Shown here: positions 8,834 to 18,049 of the stretch, piece after piece | Layout of the letters: the number at the start of each line of letters is the position of its first letter | Position numbering within the stretch: position 1 is the first letter of the stretch | Notes under the pieces: generated by a model | The model's input: the letters and a program-made list of their open reading frames with translations, nothing else | The model's database searches: none | Told to the model about the DNA's origin: nothing | DNA from: Chloracidobacterium sp. | GTDB taxonomy: Bacteria; Acidobacteriota; Blastocatellia; Chloracidobacteriales; Chloracidobacteriaceae | Direction of reading: 5' to 3' | NCBI GenBank assembly: GCA_025057975.1 | Contig: JANWUV010000006.1 | Coordinates: 1 to 64,000 of the forward strand | DNA length: 64,000 nt | Translations under genes and position numbers: made by a program

Positions 8834-9610
8834 TCACGACTGGATAAACAGTCGCTTGCTTAGGTAGGTCTGCCGGTAGTCGTCGCCGGACATGTAGATG
8901 GTTTTGCACATCTCATAGAGTCGGGAGCGGAGTCGGACGCCGATGCGGTCTTCCAGCGTCTCGTCGTAGCGTTCGGTCGGCTGATCGAGGTAGTTCGACG
9001 TAATAATGGTCGCTTTCTGCTCGTTGTAGCGCGTGTTGAGAATGTGCGTGATGGTGTCGCGCACCCACTCGGTCGCCTTGCCCGCTCCCAGTTCGTCCAA
9101 AACCAATACGTCAACCTCATAGACCGGACGCAGTACCGCATATTCGGTTGTCTGCGTTTGTGGGTTATAGGTTTCCTGAATCGCCTTGAGTAGGTCGCGG
9201 AAGTCGTAAAACAGACACGGCACGCGCTTGGTTCTCATCAGCGCATTGGCTGTCGCTACCGCCAGATGGGTTTTGCCGACGCCGCAGGGTCCAAGGAAAA
9301 GTAGCCCAAGACCGCGTTCCGCCGGATAGTCCTTGACGTAGCGACGGCACGCCAAGTGTGCAGTGACAAGGGATTGCTGCGGTTCGCCGCCGGGATTGAC
9401 GCGGAAGTTGTCGAAGCTGCTGTCCCGATAACGCGCCGGAATACGCGCCCGTTCGATAAGGTTTTCAACGCCGCCACGACACTTTGTGCATCGCCGTGAG
9501 CGCCTCCCAACCGGGTCATACTCAAACCCAGTGCCGTAGCAAACCGGACAAACGTCTGGCGACGAATCGGAAGTTGGTGAATGTCGAGGAAGTAGATCGG
9601 GGAGCGCCAT
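8834..9610 (-). CDS. DnaC/IstB-like AAA+ ATPase with N-terminal zinc finger
   Basis: A 258-residue protein. It begins with a Cys4 zinc-ribbon (CPVC at 21-24 and CTKC at 41-44), followed by an AAA+ ATPase with Walker A GPCGVGKTHLA, Walker B VDVLVLDELGAG and sensor I TIITSNY. This is the DnaC/DnaI helicase-loader or IstB family. No IstA transposase or IS ends are adjacent, so a chromosomal helicase loader is more likely than an IS accessory gene. The ATG at 9610 is chosen; a GTG at 9694 would add 28 residues that look unrelated to the family. It is transcribed away from the thioredoxin genes and convergent with them. Confidence 0.85.
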   Translation of the reverse strand: MALPDLLPRHSPTSDSSPDVCPVCYGTGFEYDPVGRRSRRCTKCRGGVENLIERARIPARYRDSSFDNFRVNPGGEPQQSLVTAHLACRRYVKDYPAERGLGLLFLGPCGVGKTHLAVATANALMRTKRVPCLFYDFRDLLKAIQETYNPQTQTTEYAVLRPVYEVDVLVLDELGAGKATEWVRDTITHILNTRYNEQKATIITSNYLDQPTERYDETLEDRIGVRLRSRLYEMCKTIYMSGDDYRQTYLSKRLFIQS

Positions 9611-9730
9611 TGTTGCGCCACCAAACGCCCGGCGAACATTGCCGGGGTTGTTATCTGGGTGAACCTGGCTAAGTTGCTTTGGGTGAATTTTCACGGACGG
9701 CCGAAAAAATCAAGTCGCCGACCGTGCGCG

Positions 9731-10612
9731 TCACGTGTTGCCCCATTTGAGTTTGTCGCGCAGCAGCTGGAAGTAATCCTTGTCGGCCGGTTCAATAAGC
9801 TTGAGGACGGAGGCGCTCTTGCGAATCAGAACGCGATCTTCTGGCTCGACGGCGCATCCGGTTTGTCCGTCAAAGGTTAGGAACACATCCTCGACGTTGA
9901 AAGGACCACGTTCCGTGCTTAGACGCAGCTCAATCTCGCTTGTATCGGGAACGACCAGCGGGCGGTTTGTTAGGGTGTGCGGACAAATCGGCGTGATGAC
10001 AATCGCCTGCATCGCCGGATGCACGATTGGTCCTCCAGCCGAAAGCGAATAGGCTGTTGAGCCGGTCGGAGTGGCAATGATGAGGCCGTCGGCGTGGAAT
10101 GTTGAAACAAACTGCCCGCCAATCCAACATTCAATCGGGATGAGGCGCGCCAGCATGCTCTTGGTGATGACGCAGTCATTGACGGCCTGCGCCGTCAACA
10201 ACGGTTCGCCACCGCGCTCAACAGTTGCTTCCAGCTTCATGCGGACATCCACGCGGAGATCGCCCGCAAAGACGCGCTCCAACGCCGCGTAGGCCGTTTC
10301 CGGTGTGTACTCGGTCAAATAGCCAAGGTAGCCATAGTTGACGCCAAGGACGGGAACATCGCGCTCGCCCAGCAAACGCGCGGCGTAGATCATCGTTCCG
10401 TCGCCGCCGATGACAATGACTAAGTCGGCCTGCGCCGCCAGTTCGGTCGCAGAGAGAACGGCGACTGACGGAGGCAGAAGGTGAGCCGCTGCAGCTTCGC
10501 CAACCACGCGGCAGCCACGTGCTGTGAGCCGTTCAGTTAGCTCGGTCAAGTATGGCGTAATGTTGGTCAGGTGTGGTTTAACAATCAAACCAACCGTTTC
10601 GAAGACAGCCAT
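9731..10612 (-). CDS. nadK: NAD kinase
   Basis: A 293-residue cytoplasmic enzyme that phosphorylates NAD to NADP. The N-terminus VGLIVKPHL is the expected first strand. The nucleotide site GGDGTMIYAARLL lies near residue 70. The second conserved block HADGLIIATPTGSTAYSLSA sits mid-protein, followed by GGPIVHP. Length is normal for bacterial NadK. It lies 36 bp downstream of the histidine kinase and 120 bp upstream of the DnaC-like gene on the same strand. With the NAD(P)HX repair enzyme at 3867 it is the second pyridine-nucleotide gene in the window, but the two are not co-transcribed. Confidence 0.96.
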   Translation of the reverse strand: MAVFETVGLIVKPHLTNITPYLTELTERLTARGCRVVGEAAAAHLLPPSVAVLSATELAAQADLVIVIGGDGTMIYAARLLGERDVPVLGVNYGYLGYLTEYTPETAYAALERVFAGDLRVDVRMKLEATVERGGEPLLTAQAVNDCVITKSMLARLIPIECWIGGQFVSTFHADGLIIATPTGSTAYSLSAGGPIVHPAMQAIVITPICPHTLTNRPLVVPDTSEIELRLSTERGPFNVEDVFLTFDGQTGCAVEPEDRVLIRKSASVLKLIEPADKDYFQLLRDKLKWGNT

Positions 10613-10648
10613 AAGGTGTCATCTGCACCGCCGGGCATTGAAGATCGC

Positions 10649-12199
10649 CTAACGCTGGTCGGACGGCGAAAGCAGGGGATTGGCGCCTTCGGTCGGTGTC
10701 GCCAACACATCCGACAAATCCGTGACAACCGCTGGCGCAGCTGCTGACAACACCGGCGGTGGCGTGGGCGGCTGTTCTTCTACCGGCGGCGTAAGTGGTA
10801 GGATGATAGAAAACGCCGTACCAACGCCGACCTGACTACGCACCGCAACATTGCCGCCGTGGGCGGCGGCAATCCGCTTAACAATGGCCAACCCCAGTCC
10901 CGTGCCTAAGTCCTTGTTGCGGTTCGCCGCCTGATAGTAGGCGTCAAAGACGTATGGCAAGTCTTGCGCCGGAATGCCCTCGCCCGAATCCACGACGTTG
11001 AAGACAACATACGGTACGCCAGCGTCCACCTGCGTGCCTTCCATCAACCGCGCCTCAAGCCAGATCTGTCCCCCTTCCGGGGTGAACTTCAAGGCGTTTG
11101 ACATTAGGTTTGACAGCGCTCGGTGCAGTTTGTTGGCGTCGCCAATGATCGGGGGAAGATGTTCCTCGCAGCCGTAGCTAAACTTGATGGCCTTGCGTCG
11201 GGCGGCCGGTTCAAACTCTTCGCCGACCTGCTCGATAAGCTTAGCAACTTCCAGTTTTTCAAGCGACAGCTTCATTTTGCCGGCTTCGAGCTTCGAGAAA
11301 TCGAGCAGCTCGGAAACCAAGGCGATGAGCTTGACGGCAATGTTTCGTGCGCCCGTCACCAACGGTAGAATGTCTGATCGCATTGGGCGGGGCGCATTTA
11401 GTTCCTGTTCAATCAATTCCATCGTAGAAACGATCGTGCCCAAGGGCGACCGAATGTCGTGTACGATAGCGTTGGTGAACTCGGCGCGCAGCCTTTCTAA
11501 TTCACGCAGTTTTTCGTTGGCGTCGCGCAGCGCCTGCGCCTGTGTCCGAACTTGGACGTACCGCCCGGCGCGTTTCAGAGCGCCGGCAATCTGCTCCAGC
11601 GCGCGCCGCAGGATTTTTGTCTCTTCGCTGCCGGAAGCCGCCTGAAGGGATTGAATGGCGGCGCTGAGAGAAGCCATAAGCTCCCGCCACTTAGCCTGTT
11701 CTTCAGGGTCGGCCCCTTCTGAGAAATCAAGCGAGAGCTGTTCGCCGGTCGGACGAATAAATTGCTCGATACCGTCCGCTATCGCCGACAGATTTGCCAC
11801 CAACTGCTGCCGTTCGATAGCCCAGCGTTGCCGTTCGAGCATGCGTCGCAGCTTCAAAATGAGCTCTTGATGGCGGAACGGCGTCGCTAGGACCTCGTCC
11901 GCACCCGCATGCAGCGCCGACGGCACATCATCGTCGCGCGTCGCCGTCGGACTCAAAATGATCACCGGTAGGTTGCGCAGATTCGTTTGGCTACGCACCC
12001 ACTGGGTCAGCTCAAGGCAGTTTTGGTTACGCAGCGCAATGTCGAGAATCAGCGCGTCAAATGGGTGCGCTTCCAGGCGCACTCGCGCAGCGCTGCCGGT
12101 ATCCACCATTTCGACTTCATAACCGCTGCTGGTGAGCAATGCGCTAACCATTGCTCCCAAAAGCTTGTCGTCCGCCGCGATGAGAATTCGTTCGGGCAT
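10649..12199 (-). CDS. Receiver-sensor histidine kinase (soluble hybrid)
   Basis: A 516-residue protein without membrane segments. Order: receiver domain (about 1-120), helical/coiled linker (about 120-245), HisKA with H-box IVHDIRSPLGT (about 260), HATPase with N-box LSNLMSNALKF, G1 VVDSGEGI and G2 GTGLGLAIVKRI, then a Pro/Thr-rich tail. The receiver keeps the phospho-acceptor Asp in LILDIAL but has AADD where DD(D) is usual at the first acidic site, and VLATPF where the conserved KPF lysine is expected (Lys to Thr). The ATG at 12199 is preferred over an in-frame GTG at 12208. It is likely a two-component kinase whose output partner is elsewhere. Confidence 0.88.
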   Translation of the reverse strand: MPERILIAADDKLLGAMVSALLTSSGYEVEMVDTGSAARVRLEAHPFDALILDIALRNQNCLELTQWVRSQTNLRNLPVIILSPTATRDDDVPSALHAGADEVLATPFRHQELILKLRRMLERQRWAIERQQLVANLSAIADGIEQFIRPTGEQLSLDFSEGADPEEQAKWRELMASLSAAIQSLQAASGSEETKILRRALEQIAGALKRAGRYVQVRTQAQALRDANEKLRELERLRAEFTNAIVHDIRSPLGTIVSTMELIEQELNAPRPMRSDILPLVTGARNIAVKLIALVSELLDFSKLEAGKMKLSLEKLEVAKLIEQVGEEFEPAARRKAIKFSYGCEEHLPPIIGDANKLHRALSNLMSNALKFTPEGGQIWLEARLMEGTQVDAGVPYVVFNVVDSGEGIPAQDLPYVFDAYYQAANRNKDLGTGLGLAIVKRIAAAHGGNVAVRSQVGVGTAFSIILPLTPPVEEQPPTPPPVLSAAAPAVVTDLSDVLATPTEGANPLLSPSDQR

Positions 12200-12499
12200 A
12201 GGTTTCACCGGCAGGCGCTGTATCCCCTTGCGCCAACTCTTCCGAACCTGCCTAGAAGCGTTGGTTTTCCCCTGAGTTGGGACCGGCGACGTCGGCGGCC
12301 ACTCTGCGCCGCCGTTGAATGCGCCGCCCTGAGCATGTAAACCCGGTGTGTTAGGACAGGCTAGGAACCATCCCTTCCAATGTCAAGGTGCGGCTTGCCG
12401 TTGGGCCTTGCAATTCACCGTCGTTTACGCCAATCTCCCCCTGCGCCTAGCGCCTTCAGCTTAGGCTGTTAGCATGAGTAAGCAACTACCCATCCATGT
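12200..12499. other. Gene-free region between divergent kinase and tRNA genes
   Basis: Three hundred bases separating the start of the minus-strand kinase gene from the plus-strand tRNA. It must contain promoters for both, but I could not identify a convincing -35/-10 pair by eye. No coding frame with a ribosome site and no strong hairpin is visible. Confidence 0.4.
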
Positions 12500-12573
12500 G
12501 GCGGCGTAGCTCAGCTGGTTAGAGCGACGGATTCATAACCCGTAGGTCTCCGGTTCGATCCCGGACGCCGCTA
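12500..12573 (+). tRNA. tRNA-Met (CAT anticodon)
   Basis: A 74-base cloverleaf. Acceptor 12500-12506 pairs with 12566-12572, the outermost pair being G-U; discriminator A at 12573. The D arm GCTC/GAGC, T arm TCCGG-TTCGATC-CCGGA and anticodon loop TTCATAA are clear. The anticodon is CAT, and the loop and D arm fit an elongator Met tRNA rather than an initiator, which would have a mismatched 1-72 pair and three G-C pairs in the anticodon stem. An Ile tRNA with lysidine-modified CAT cannot be wholly excluded. The innermost anticodon-stem pair is A-C. CCA is not encoded; CTA follows the discriminator. Confidence 0.93.
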
Positions 12574-12590
12574 CTAGTCAGATCCGCTTC

Positions 12591-12622
12591 AACGCCTACC
12601 GATTGGGTAGGCGTTACTTTTT
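12591..12622 (+). terminator. Rho-independent terminator after tRNA-Met
   Basis: A perfect 10-bp stem: 12591-12600 pairs with 12606-12615 around a 5-base loop, followed by ACTTTTT. It lies 18 bases after the tRNA, so the tRNA is probably a single-gene transcript. Confidence 0.85.
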
Positions 12623-12873
12623 ATGAGGCGGCCTCCACGCTGGGAACTGCTATGCCTATGTGGTCGCGCCTCGCCCTTGCTTGCGTCGAAGCCTCCTTGA
12701 ACTGAAGGAAACTCGACAAAAGCGTCAGCCAACGAGAGCCTCAGCTTGCTTTTGCGAATACCGCTTCGGTCGGTCGTGCTCCAGTGCTGGCTTGCAGATT
12801 GAAAGCGTCCGACGTGCGCGCGCATACTGGCGGCTCTGTATGTTGGATAACTTTTTGGACAAGGAGTCTCACT

Positions 12874-14262
12874 GTGACCGACGAGCAGTTTCGCATTGAA
12901 CGTGACAGTATGGGAGAAGTGCGCGTTCCGGCGCAGGCGCGGTACGGCGCGCAAACCCAACGCGCCGTCGAAAACTTTCCCATTAGCGGTCTTCGTTTTC
13001 CACGGCGATTTATTGAGGCGCTGGCGCTGGTGAAGTGGGCAGCCGCCAAGGCCAACTGCGCCCTGGGTTTACTAGCGCCCAACATGGCAGAAGCAATTGC
13101 CGAGGCAGCGCTGGACGTGGCCGCCGGGCGCTATGACAACGACTTCCCGCTCGACATTTTTCAAACCGGCTCCGGCACAAGTACGAACATGAACGCCAAC
13201 GAGGTCATTGCTACGCTGGCCAGTGAACGGCTGGGGACGCGCGTTCACCCTAACGACCACGTCAACATGGGCCAGAGTAGCAATGACACCATTCCAACGG
13301 CCATTCACGTCAGCGCCTATCTGGCCACTGTTCACGATTTGCTTCCCGCCCTGCGCCATTTGCAGGCCACCATTACGACGAAGGCCGCAAGCGTGGCGCA
13401 TGTCGTCAAAACCGGACGGACGCACCTGATGGACGCCATGCCGATTACGCTGGCGCAAGAAATGACCGGCTGGGCTTGGCAGATCGCGCACGGCATTGAA
13501 CGCGTTGAGAGCGCGCTGCCGCGCTTGGCTAAGCTGGCTCAGGGCGGTACGGCCGTTGGGACAGGCATCAACGCCCACCCAGAATTCGCCGCCCGCTTCG
13601 CCGCCCTACTGGCCGAACGCACCGGGTTGCCCTTTCGTCCAAATGACAGTTTCTTTGAATCGCTCAGCGCACAGGACGCCGTGGTGGAGTTGAGCGGACA
13701 ACTCAAAACCGTAGCCGTCAGCTTGATGAAAATCGCCAACGACCTGCGCTGGATGAACAGCGGCCCGCATGCCGGGCTTGCCGAAATTCGGCTTCAAGAC
13801 CTCCAGCCCGGCTCCAGCATCATGCCCGGCAAGGTCAATCCGGTCATCCCGGAAGCGACGGCGATGGTTTGCGCGCAAGTCATCGGCAACGATACGACCA
13901 TCACGGTTGCCGGGCAGTCCGGTAACTTCCAACTCAATGTTATGTTGCCGGTGATTGCCTACAACATTCTGCAAAGTCTGATGCTCTTGGCCAACGCCGC
14001 GCGTCTGCTGGCGGACAAAGCGATCGCCACCTTCACCGTCAACGAAGAACGCCTGGCGGCGCAGGTCGGGCGCAACCCGATTCTGGTCACGGCGCTCAAT
14101 CCGGTGATTGGCTACGAACTTGGCGCAAAGATCGCCAAGCGCGCCTACGCCGAAGATCGAACCGTCAAGGAAGTCGCCGCTGAAATGACCAGCCTCTCCG
14201 GTGAGGAACTGGATCGCCTCCTTGACCCTCGCGCTCTGACGGAAGGTGGGATTCGGCGGTAA
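12874..14262 (+). CDS. fumC: Fumarate hydratase, class II
   Basis: A 462-residue enzyme of the TCA cycle interconverting fumarate and malate. The superfamily signature GSSIMPGKVNP is present near residue 315; other family blocks are TGSGTSTNMNANEV, MGQSSNDTIPTA and VKTGRTHLMDAMPITL. The length is normal. The start is a GTG at 12874 with AAGGAG seven bases upstream; the open frame extends further back to 12784, but those codons are not fumarase-like. It is a monocistronic gene convergent with ileS. The TGRTHLMDA block and the T-N-M-N motif favour fumarase over aspartase, which has the same fold. Confidence 0.93.
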   Translation: MTDEQFRIERDSMGEVRVPAQARYGAQTQRAVENFPISGLRFPRRFIEALALVKWAAAKANCALGLLAPNMAEAIAEAALDVAAGRYDNDFPLDIFQTGSGTSTNMNANEVIATLASERLGTRVHPNDHVNMGQSSNDTIPTAIHVSAYLATVHDLLPALRHLQATITTKAASVAHVVKTGRTHLMDAMPITLAQEMTGWAWQIAHGIERVESALPRLAKLAQGGTAVGTGINAHPEFAARFAALLAERTGLPFRPNDSFFESLSAQDAVVELSGQLKTVAVSLMKIANDLRWMNSGPHAGLAEIRLQDLQPGSSIMPGKVNPVIPEATAMVCAQVIGNDTTITVAGQSGNFQLNVMLPVIAYNILQSLMLLANAARLLADKAIATFTVNEERLAAQVGRNPILVTALNPVIGYELGAKIAKRAYAEDRTVKEVAAEMTSLSGEELDRLLDPRALTEGGIRR

Positions 14263-14361
14263 AACAGTACGCGCACCGTCAATCAGCCAAACGGCGCTCC
14301 ATCCCTTTGTCGGCAAGCTCGCTTTCTGCGTGCTTGCGAGCGGTAGCCTAACCTGAATGTA

Positions 14362-14387
14362 GAGTGCGGCGGAGCGCCGCCGCACTC
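14362..14387. repeat. Perfect 11-bp inverted repeat between fumC and ileS
   Basis: GAGTGCGGCGG (14362-14372) pairs with CCGCCGCACTC (14377-14387) around AGCG. It lies between two convergent genes and has no T-run, so it could be a bidirectional 3-prime hairpin or a copy of a REP-like dispersed element. A related GC-rich palindrome sits at 18982-18999. Confidence 0.7.
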
Positions 14388-14426
14388 CAAAGGGCGGGAC
14401 CGCCTGCTACATCGTTTCGGAAGCGC

Positions 14427-17243
14427 CTAGCCCGCATACCACCCGGCGCGGACGTTGCGGACGCACCGCCGGCAAATCGTCGGAAACAGTGGGTCTTCAC
14501 CGACTGTGGTTTCGTAGTGCCAGCACCGTTCGCACTTGACGCCCGCTGCGCGCTGTACCTGCACTGTCAACTCATCGCCCTCAGCGCGTTCCAGCGTCAC
14601 CTGCGACACGATGAACAAAAACGACAGCGCCTCCGCACCGTAGTCGGCGAGAACCGGATAATGCCGCCCGCCAGCCCGCAACATCACCTGCGCCTCCAGC
14701 GCCGACCCGATCCGCCCGGCCGCCCGTTCCTGCTCAAGCTCTTTGAGCACTACCGAGCGGACGCCGAGCAGCGTTTCCCACCGTTTTCGCAGTTCGGGCT
14801 CGGCGCGCGCTGCATCGTACGGTGGAAACTCCGCCAAGTGGACTGACCCAGCCTGCCCGCGCGTGAGCTTTTCCCAGGCTTCATCCGCCGTAAACGCCAG
14901 AATCGGGGCGAGCAGACGAATCAGTGAACTCGCAATCTCGTACAGCGCCGTCTGCGCCGCCCGCCGCTCATGCGACTTCGGAGGATAGGTGTACAGCCGA
15001 TCCTTGAGGACATCAAAGTAAAGGCTGGATAGCTGTGTCGTACAGAAGTTCAGCAGCGCCGTATAGACCGACTGAAACGCATACTGTTCGTAGGCTGCGC
15101 GGACGCGCCGCGTCAGTTCATTGGTTTCCACCAGCGCCCAACGGTCGATCTCAAACAGTTCGGCGTAGGGGACAGTATCGGCCTCCGGGTCAAAATCCGA
15201 AAGGTTGTTGACGAGGTAGCACAGCGTGTTCCGAATCTTGCGGTAGGCGTCGCCAATCCGCGCCAGAATCTCCTCGGAAATGGGGACGTCGTCGGTGTAG
15301 TCCACGCTCGCCGTCCACAGCCGCAACAGGTCAGCGCCGCCGGACTCAATGAGCGCCTGCGGCTCAATAACGTTGCCGAGGCTCTTCGACATTTTTTCGC
15401 GGTCTTTATCGAGGACGTAGCCGTGCGTAATAACAGTGTGGTACGGCGCGTGTCCCCGCAGCCCCAAGCTCACCACCAGCGACGAGTTGAACCAACCGCG
15501 ATATTGGTCGGAACCCTCGATGTACACATCCGCCGCCGGTTCATCGGCGGTCGCCAGTCCGGCGCGCTCCATAATGCGCCAACTAACGCCTGAATCAAGC
15601 CAGACATCGAGGATGTCCATTTCCTTTTCGACGTCTTTCGCGCCGCAGTTGCCGCAGGTGAAATCCGGCGGGAGAAAGTCTGTCACAGGGCGCACATACC
15701 AGGCGTCCGCGCCTTCGCGGTCGAAGATATCCGCCACCCGCTCCATAAACTCGGCCGTGGCGTGTACCGTCCCGCAGGACGTACAGCGCACGGCGGCGAT
15801 GGGAACGCCCCAGGCCCGCTGCCGCGAAATGCACCAATCGCCGCGATTGACGAACATGTTGCGCATGCGCTCTTCGCCCCACGGCGGCAGCCAGCGGACG
15901 TTCGCAATCGCCTCCAGCGCCCGTCGCCGCAAACCGGCGGCGTCCATCGAGATGAACCACTGCGGCGTGGCGCGAAAAATCGTCGGGGTTTTGGTGCGCC
16001 AGCAATGCGGATAGCTGTGCTTGTAGTCTTCAGCGAAGATGAGTTCGCCGCGTTCGCGCAGTAGCTTGATGATATCCGGGTTAGCGTCGAAGACCTGTTT
16101 GCCGGCGAAGTACGCCACCTCGTCGGTATAGACGCCGCGCTGATCCACCGGACAGTACGGCTCAAGGCCGTATTTCTTGCCGATGAGGAAATCCTCCATC
16201 CCGTGGCCAGGGGCGGTGTGAACAGCGCCCGTCCCGGCGTCGAGCGTCACATGGTCGCCAACCATGAGCTTTGATTCCCGGTCAAGCCATGGATGCCGAG
16301 CCGCCTTGCCGTCAAGGATCGAACCCTTGAACGTCGCCAGCGGACGGGCGTCCGTCCAGCCGAATTTCTGCGCCAATTGCGGCAGGAGCTTTGCGGCGAC
16401 AATATAGGTTCTTGGCCGTCCTTGGCCGTTGGCGGCGGGCGCTTCGACAGCGACGTAATCGAAATCCGGCCCAAAGCTGACACCAAGGTTGGCAGGCAAC
16501 GTCCACGGCGTGGTCGTCCAGATGATGATAGCGACCTCGCGCCCAGACAATTCCGGCGCAATGGCCGCCGGGTCGGTCGCCAATGGAAACGCGACATAGA
16601 CCGACGGATCTACGACATCCTTGTATTCAAGTTCGGCTTCGGCTAGTGCCGACTGTGCGCCGATGGACCAGTGTACGGGACGCAAGCCGCGATAGACGCT
16701 CCCCTGCCGGACGAAGGCGGCTAGCGTCCGCAAAATGTCGGCTTCATAGTCATAGCTCATCGTTTGGTAGGCGTTCGCCCAATCGCCCAAGACGCCCAGC
16801 CGCTGGAAATCGTGGTTCATCTGTGTGATGTGTCGTTTGGCGAAGGCGCGGGCTTCACGGCGGATGATGATGGGCGTTAGCGCGACGCCCTTCGCCGCCA
16901 GCTTGCCTTCCAGTTCCTTGACGACCTTAGTTTCGATCGGTAGTCCGTGGCAGTCATAGCCGGGGATGTAGGCGGCGTCAAAACCGAGCATGCTGCGTGA
17001 CTTCACAATGAAGTCCTTGAGAATCTTGTTGAAGGCTGTCCCCATGTGGATGCGGCCGTTGGCGTAGGGCGGGCCATCGTGCAGGCGAAATTTCGGGCGA
17101 CAAGCGCGCGCCGCACGCAGCGCGCCATACACGTCTGCTTCTAGCCAGCGCTTGAGGCGCTGTGGTTCGGTTTGGGCAAGGTTGCCCTTCATCGGCATGT
17201 CCTTCGAGGGCAGGTTGACGGTTTTCTTAAGGTCAAACGTCAT
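14427..17243 (-). CDS. ileS: Isoleucyl-tRNA synthetase
   Basis: A 938-residue class I aminoacyl-tRNA synthetase. The first signature reads [16 protein letters not shown], so the HIGH box is HMGT; this H-x-G-T form is, to my knowledge, also found in other bacterial IleS. The second signature [15 protein letters not shown] is intact. The editing domain (about residues 190-400) and anticodon-binding domain are present. The C-terminus has a Cys4 zinc site: CERCW and, 15 residues on, CRRC. The start at ATG 17243 ([20 protein letters not shown]) matches the family; the open frame continues upstream without likeness. It is a bacterial-type IleS of normal length. Confidence 0.96.
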   Translation of the reverse strand: MTFDLKKTVNLPSKDMPMKGNLAQTEPQRLKRWLEADVYGALRAARACRPKFRLHDGPPYANGRIHMGTAFNKILKDFIVKSRSMLGFDAAYIPGYDCHGLPIETKVVKELEGKLAAKGVALTPIIIRREARAFAKRHITQMNHDFQRLGVLGDWANAYQTMSYDYEADILRTLAAFVRQGSVYRGLRPVHWSIGAQSALAEAELEYKDVVDPSVYVAFPLATDPAAIAPELSGREVAIIIWTTTPWTLPANLGVSFGPDFDYVAVEAPAANGQGRPRTYIVAAKLLPQLAQKFGWTDARPLATFKGSILDGKAARHPWLDRESKLMVGDHVTLDAGTGAVHTAPGHGMEDFLIGKKYGLEPYCPVDQRGVYTDEVAYFAGKQVFDANPDIIKLLRERGELIFAEDYKHSYPHCWRTKTPTIFRATPQWFISMDAAGLRRRALEAIANVRWLPPWGEERMRNMFVNRGDWCISRQRAWGVPIAAVRCTSCGTVHATAEFMERVADIFDREGADAWYVRPVTDFLPPDFTCGNCGAKDVEKEMDILDVWLDSGVSWRIMERAGLATADEPAADVYIEGSDQYRGWFNSSLVVSLGLRGHAPYHTVITHGYVLDKDREKMSKSLGNVIEPQALIESGGADLLRLWTASVDYTDDVPISEEILARIGDAYRKIRNTLCYLVNNLSDFDPEADTVPYAELFEIDRWALVETNELTRRVRAAYEQYAFQSVYTALLNFCTTQLSSLYFDVLKDRLYTYPPKSHERRAAQTALYEIASSLIRLLAPILAFTADEAWEKLTRGQAGSVHLAEFPPYDAARAEPELRKRWETLLGVRSVVLKELEQERAAGRIGSALEAQVMLRAGGRHYPVLADYGAEALSFLFIVSQVTLERAEGDELTVQVQRAAGVKCERCWHYETTVGEDPLFPTICRRCVRNVRAGWYAG

Positions 17244-17410
17244 CGGCGTTGAGCATTGAGCAAAGAGGTGAACCAACGATGGGGCATTATGCGGAACGGC
17301 CGCAACCTTGAGCAATTAGGGCGGGGCAGGGAAAAGCACAGCAAGGCGGTTGGAAGCGGCCGCTGCAGGCCGCACAAGAGGCTGTCGTCCCGAGAGCTGG
17401 CGCTTGCATC

Positions 17411-18049
17411 CTACCCTGGGGAGATGGTCAGTGGCGCAAGTCGTTCCAAAAGCCGTGTCAGGCGGGCGCGTTCAAGGTGGAACGCTGCCCGATTAACAAT
17501 GCACCGGGCGCTGATTGGGGCAATCACTTCCAGAATCGCCAACCCGTTTTCAGCCAGCGTCCGGCCGGTTTCGACAATATCCACGATGCAGTCGGCAAGA
17601 CCCAACACCGGAGCCAGCTCAACCGAACCCGTCAGCGGGATGATGTCCACCGGCGTCGCACGGCGTTGGAAGTGCTTTTGCGTGACGCGCGGATACTTGG
17701 TCGCCACCCGCAATTTGGACAGGCGATTCGCCGCCGGCCACGCGGCCTCCGGCCGACCAGCGACCGCCAGCCGGCAGAAACCAAACGCTAAATCTAGCGG
17801 CTCATAGACATCCGGCTCATGTTCGAGCAAGACATCTCGCCCACATACACCAGCCTGCGCAACGCCATGCTCGACGTAAATCGGTACGTCACTGGGCTTG
17901 ACTAGCAAAAACCGATACTCGCCTGCTGCGTCCTCCAGTACAAGCCGCCGACTATCGAGTTGATCTGAGCCGACTGATATTCCTGCCGCCGCCAGCCGAG
18001 CAAGCGTCGCCTCTTGCAAGCGGCCTTTCGCCAGTGCCAGCGTGATCAC
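17411..18049 (-). CDS. hisG: ATP phosphoribosyltransferase catalytic subunit, short form
   Basis: A 212-residue enzyme for the first step of histidine synthesis (ATP plus PRPP). It starts ITLALAKGRLQEATL and carries the PRPP-binding stretch DCIVDIVETGRTLAENGL. It lacks the C-terminal regulatory ACT-like domain of the long form (about 300 residues), so it should need HisZ as a partner; none is visible in this window. The start is a GTG at 18049, overlapping the stop of the preceding gene by four bases (GTGA), which implies translational coupling to an exported protein of no obvious histidine role. Confidence 0.93.
   Translation of the reverse strand: MITLALAKGRLQEATLARLAAAGISVGSDQLDSRRLVLEDAAGEYRFLLVKPSDVPIYVEHGVAQAGVCGRDVLLEHEPDVYEPLDLAFGFCRLAVAGRPEAAWPAANRLSKLRVATKYPRVTQKHFQRRATPVDIIPLTGSVELAPVLGLADCIVDIVETGRTLAENGLAILEVIAPISARCIVNRAAFHLERARLTRLLERLAPLTISPG

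Noticed and set aside
8834-9610. IstB of an insertion sequence
   Set aside because: No IstA or terminal inverted repeats next to it; the N-terminal zinc finger and context fit a helicase-loader-like protein better.
13606-14385. Antisense frame overlapping the end of fumC
   Set aside because: Shadow of a well-conserved gene; no start signal.
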